From Bradyrhizobium liaoningense (GTDB lineage Bacteria > Pseudomonadota > Alphaproteobacteria > Rhizobiales > Xanthobacteraceae), in assembly GCF_018130825.1 (NCBI RefSeq), contig NZ_JAFCJS010000003.1, positions 434,001 through 498,000 on the forward strand: a DNA stretch of 64,000 nucleotides. Reading direction: 5' to 3'. This document shows positions 61,846 through 64,000 of this stretch, piece after piece (the first letter of the stretch is position 1; each line of letters starts with the position of its first letter). The notes beneath the pieces were generated by a model that saw nothing but the letters and a program-made list of their open reading frames with translations, ran no database searches and had not been told where the DNA came from. The translations under genes were made by a program, and so were the position numbers.

Positions 61846-62307
61846 TCAGGCCGCCTTCTTCTGCTCGATCTGCGAGGCGAGAGAGGCGCCGCTTCCGATC
61901 TGGATCCGGCGCGGCTTCATGGCTTCCGGCACCTCGCGGACGAGATCGATGATCAGCAGTCCGTCGCGGAAGGAGGCCTCCTTCACCTGGACGTAGTCGG
62001 CCAGGTTGAACACGCGCCGGAACGGACGCGCGGCGATGCCCTGGTAGAGGTACTCGCCGGCCGCTTTCTCGGGCTTCCTGCCCTCGATGGTGAGCGCGTT
62101 CTGCTCGGCCGTCACGGCGATGTCGTCGGCTCCGAAGCCGGCGACGGCGAGCGAGATCCGGTAGTGGTCCTCGCCCGAGCGTTCGATGTTGTACGGGGGA
62201 TAGTGGTCCTCGCTTGCCTGGCGCAGCGTGCTGTCGACGAGGTCGGCCAGGTGGTCGAAGCCGATGGTGGAGCGCCACAGGGGCGCGAAGTCAAAGGTGG
62301 TCCTCAT
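61846..62307 (-). CDS. hspA: small heat-shock protein, IbpA-like
   Basis: A 153-residue protein from ATG 62307. N-terminus MRTTFDFAPLWRSTIGFDHLADLVD is the IbpA/HspA class A type. The crystallin domain includes YNIERSGEDHYRISLAVAGFGADDIAVTAEQNALTIEGRK and FNLADYVQVKEASFRDGLLIIDLVRE. The leader resembles a ROSE thermometer, so translation should rise with temperature. First gene of the leftward heat-shock set. Confidence 0.93.
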   Translation of the reverse strand: MRTTFDFAPLWRSTIGFDHLADLVDSTLRQASEDHYPPYNIERSGEDHYRISLAVAGFGADDIAVTAEQNALTIEGRKPEKAAGEYLYQGIAARPFRRVFNLADYVQVKEASFRDGLLIIDLVREVPEAMKPRRIQIGSGASLASQIEQKKAA

Positions 62308-62395
62308 AACCAAGTCCTCCAAAGAGCAAGATGGATACAAGGAGCGCAAGGCAGGAGTCAGAGCGGATCTGATGCCCGCCGGGCGCCCGCGCCGG
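62308..62395 (-). promoter_or_regulatory. ROSE-type RNA thermometer in the hspA leader
   Basis: On the minus strand the leader ends TTGCTCTTTGGAGGACTTGGTTATG. TTGCT (62325-62329) faces the ribosome site GGAGGA (62315-62320) across a tight loop, as in the conserved 3' hairpin of ROSE elements that melts on heating. Spacing from GGAGGA to ATG is 7 bases. The upstream stems were not modelled. Confidence 0.75.
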
Positions 62396-62691
62396 ACCCG
62401 ATCTGGCGCCCGGCACACCGCTTTCGCGGCAAAAAATCAATTAGAAAAACGAGAATTCGTTTCAAGGGGTGGATCGAGAAAATTTGCAGCGCTCCGCCGC
62501 GAGCGAGGACTGAGCCGCGGCCGTTTCCGCGCCGCAAAAGGGCTCATGGCGACCTACCCGGGGATTCGAGTCCTCGATAGCCTCCGCGCAGCTTGACACC
62601 GGTTGCGCGCCGAATATTTTTGCCCCTGGGAATTTCCGTCCCCGCTTTTCAACATCAAGAAGGACCGTCACGACCGTCAGGAGAGACGAAG
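62396..62691. other. divergent control region
   Basis: About 300 bp between the hspA leader and the 74-residue gene. It contains the promoter at 62593-62620 and should contain the hspA promoter. No gene seen. Confidence 0.45.
62593..62620 (+). promoter_or_regulatory. predicted promoter of the 74-residue gene
   Basis: TTGACA (62593-62598), 16-base spacer, TATTTT (62615-62620). The preceding base gives CTTGAC, so a heat-shock sigma factor promoter is also conceivable. It lies 72 bp before the ATG at 62692. Confidence 0.5.
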
Positions 62692-62916
62692 ATGCTCGAT
62701 GAAGATTTTGCCCGCATTCGTGCGCACCGCAACAACATCCACCGTTATCGCCGACTGCTGCGAACGAGGCTGTCGGAGCTGGAACGCCAGTTCATCGAGA
62801 GACGCCTCGCCGAGGAGCAGACCGCACTCCAAGCTCTGGCTGCCGAAACCTTCCCGGTCGCATTTACCCTTCCAAAAGGTCAGCCGGCTTCCCCGAACTT
62901 GGGGGCGGAGCCGTGA
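62692..62916 (+). CDS. 74-residue helical protein
   Basis: ATG 62692 after AGGAGAGAC. Product MLDEDFARIRAHRNNIHRYRRLLRT... is a long Arg-rich amphipathic helix (RLSELERQFIERRLAEEQTALQAL), then a short Pro-rich tail. Likely a helical hairpin or coiled coil. Common among rhizobial small proteins by impression; function unknown. It overlaps the GTG of a possible next ORF. Confidence 0.65.
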   Translation: MLDEDFARIRAHRNNIHRYRRLLRTRLSELERQFIERRLAEEQTALQALAAETFPVAFTLPKGQPASPNLGAEP

Positions 62917-63058
62917 GCGACGTTCGCGACCTGCAGATCCGTGGCAGCGGAAAGGTCATCGCTGCCGGCTCCTTCTCGCGAGCTCGAAAAGCGAAAGGGA
63001 GCGCGGACTCTATCGAACCCGGATCGAGCGAGTGCAGCGGCTACTCGGACCGGACTAG
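62913..63058 (+). pseudogene. possible frameshifted short ORF after the 74-residue gene
   Basis: GTG 62913 (overlapping the previous stop) opens MSDVRDLQIRGSGKVIAAG.... Around 62990 the coding character moves to another frame, which gives SERERGLYRTRIERVQRLLGPD and a stop at 63056-63058. One frame change would give a protein of about 48 residues. Weakly supported. Confidence 0.3.
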
Positions 63059-63304
63059 CCGGCGGCTTCTGGATTCTCTCAGCCGCCAGTCTCAATCCCA
63101 AGAGCACCTCTTTAGCCGGACCATCCCTCGACAACGTGGAGCAAGAGGACGTCCGGCGCGTGCGCCTGCGGCCGATCGGATCGCTTCGCCGTGAACGCGC
63201 CCAGTCCTTTGCTGGAATCGGCGTAAGATGCCGAAGAAAACGCCCCACCGGCGGCCATTTCGCAGGGCTGGCTCATGTGCCTTCTGCGAGCACTGGTGTT
63301 CAAG
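63059..63304. other. noncoding stretch
   Basis: No coding or repeat feature was recognised between the short ORF and the end of the leftward receiver gene. Confidence 0.4.
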
Positions 63305-63691
63305 CTATCCGGGTGATCCGTCGTCGCGACCGGCGAGAAGGCGACGGATATGATCGAGGACCGATCGGTAATCCAGGTGGCCGACCGGACCTTCGTCGCA
63401 GAGGTCGCCCGCGAGGTGTAGCACCTTGGCAATCGTTGCGCCGAGCAAGACCCTGATGGAGGAGTGTCCGGACCTGATCCAGCTCGCGAGGGCAAAGCCG
63501 TCCTCGCTGGGCGCGCCCTTCACATCGATGAGCACAACGTCGATCCGGTCGCCTCGTCCGGCCACGGCCTGTCGCGCCTCCTCGGCATCGACAGCTTCAA
63601 GAACGCGATAACCGCAATCGCGAAGATATTGAGCGAGCGGCTGTCGCACCAATATGTCTCGCTCTACCACAAGGAGAGTGGGCTGCACCAT
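63305..63691 (-). CDS. single-domain response regulator, divergent receiver
   Basis: A 128-residue receiver from ATG 63691. It has the acidic pair (Glu10, Asp12 in VVERDIL) and a phospho-acceptor Asp56 (VVLIDVKG). The usual Lys-Pro after the fifth strand is missing (DEGPVGHLDYRSVLDHI), so it may not switch normally. It follows another receiver gene on the same strand by 8 bp, suggesting a local phosphorelay. Confidence 0.75.
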   Translation of the reverse strand: MVQPTLLVVERDILVRQPLAQYLRDCGYRVLEAVDAEEARQAVAGRGDRIDVVLIDVKGAPSEDGFALASWIRSGHSSIRVLLGATIAKVLHLAGDLCDEGPVGHLDYRSVLDHIRRLLAGRDDGSPG

Positions 63692-63699
63692 TCGGTTCC

Positions 63700-64000
63700 T
63701 TACTGCGTGCACGCCGCGATGAGCCGCGCGATGCCGCCGGGGTCGTACGGCTTCGAGATGAACTTGCCGAGTTTGCTCGCGGCGCTCTCCAGAGCCGGGT
63801 TTGCGGAGCCGATGAGGACCGGCACCATCGGATATCGTGCCCGAAATAGCCCGGCCAAGGCGAGACCATCGAAAGCCCCAGGCATCTGGATGTCCGTAAA
63901 GACCAGATCGACAGGCTCTCCCGACTCGACGAACTCGATCGCGGCGTCCGCACGATCGGCCTCGATGACCTCAAATCCAGCCTCTCGAAGCGCAGCCGCC
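63700..64000 (-). CDS. response-regulator receiver domain, 3' part (cut by window edge)
   Basis: The last 99 codons run in from the window end to TAA at 63700. AALREAGFEVIEADRADAAIEFVESGEPVDLVFTDIQMPG carries the phospho-acceptor Asp, and FISKPYDPGGIARLI the conserved Lys-Pro. The protein ends with the receiver, so it is a CheY-like single-domain regulator or the C-terminal receiver of a hybrid kinase. The first part is outside the window. Confidence 0.85.
   Translation of the reverse strand, partial: AAALREAGFEVIEADRADAAIEFVESGEPVDLVFTDIQMPGAFDGLALAGLFRARYPMVPVLIGSANPALESAASKLGKFISKPYDPGGIARLIAACTQ

Overview
The window looks like chromosome from a Bradyrhizobium-type alphaproteobacterium. 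It is GC-rich. It carries a BjaR/BjaI-like quorum-sensing pair, a GcrA regulator, a SAM-II riboswitch before metZ, a ROSE-type leader before a small heat-shock gene, several ABC systems of the branched-chain amino acid class, and an aerobic benzoyl-CoA (box) pathway. The species is inferred from protein and motif character alone; no search was run.

Layout. (1) 1-10.7 kb: a partial type II NADH dehydrogenase, then a minus-strand set aroE-SBP-livH-livM-livG-livF-quiC read behind a LysR gene. It imports a small organic acid, oxidises shikimate or quinate and dehydrates dehydroshikimate to protocatechuate. A second binding protein (894-2066) converges on it. (2) 10.9-13.0 kb: luxR/luxI with a 14-bp perfect palindrome before luxI and a small ORF on each side. 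(3) 13.3-16.6 kb: a second livHMGF set with no binding protein. (4) 17.6-21.6 kb: a glutamine-synthetase-like ligase and a Rieske oxygenase, divergent from an IclR regulator. (5) 21.6-22.7 kb: an IS481-family element inserted in a palindromic repeat. (6) 22.8-32.4 kb: PRC-barrel protein, truncated haemoglobin, then boxR divergent from benzoate-CoA ligase, alpha/beta hydrolase, DUF309, boxC and boxB. boxA is absent, and a frameshifted SDR gene follows.

(7) 32.6-37.0 kb: polysaccharide deacetylase, OmpA-like envelope protein and membrane proteins. (8) 37.1-43.8 kb: the phosphate regulon phoR-pstS-pstC-pstA-pstB-phoU-phoB with a Pho box before pstS. (9) 44.0-48.9 kb: gcrA, argD-argF-hslO, apaG. 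(10) 49.1-52.1 kb: OpgC-like membrane protein with two SGNH-hydrolase-fold proteins. (11) 52.3-54.9 kb: metZ under a SAM-II riboswitch, and a dCTP-deaminase-like gene. (12) 54.9-64 kb: an accessory stretch with a PilZ pseudogene, a diguanylate cyclase, a PilZ gene, toxin-antitoxin-like remnants, two small heat-shock genes, small ORFs and two receiver-domain proteins.

Aromatic-compound catabolism dominates the first half: two funnels (shikimate/quinate to protocatechuate; benzoate via benzoyl-CoA epoxide), a third possible aromatic route, and quorum sensing between them. Many intergenic gaps hold inverted-repeat elements of at least three families. I saw no rRNA, tRNA or CRISPR array.
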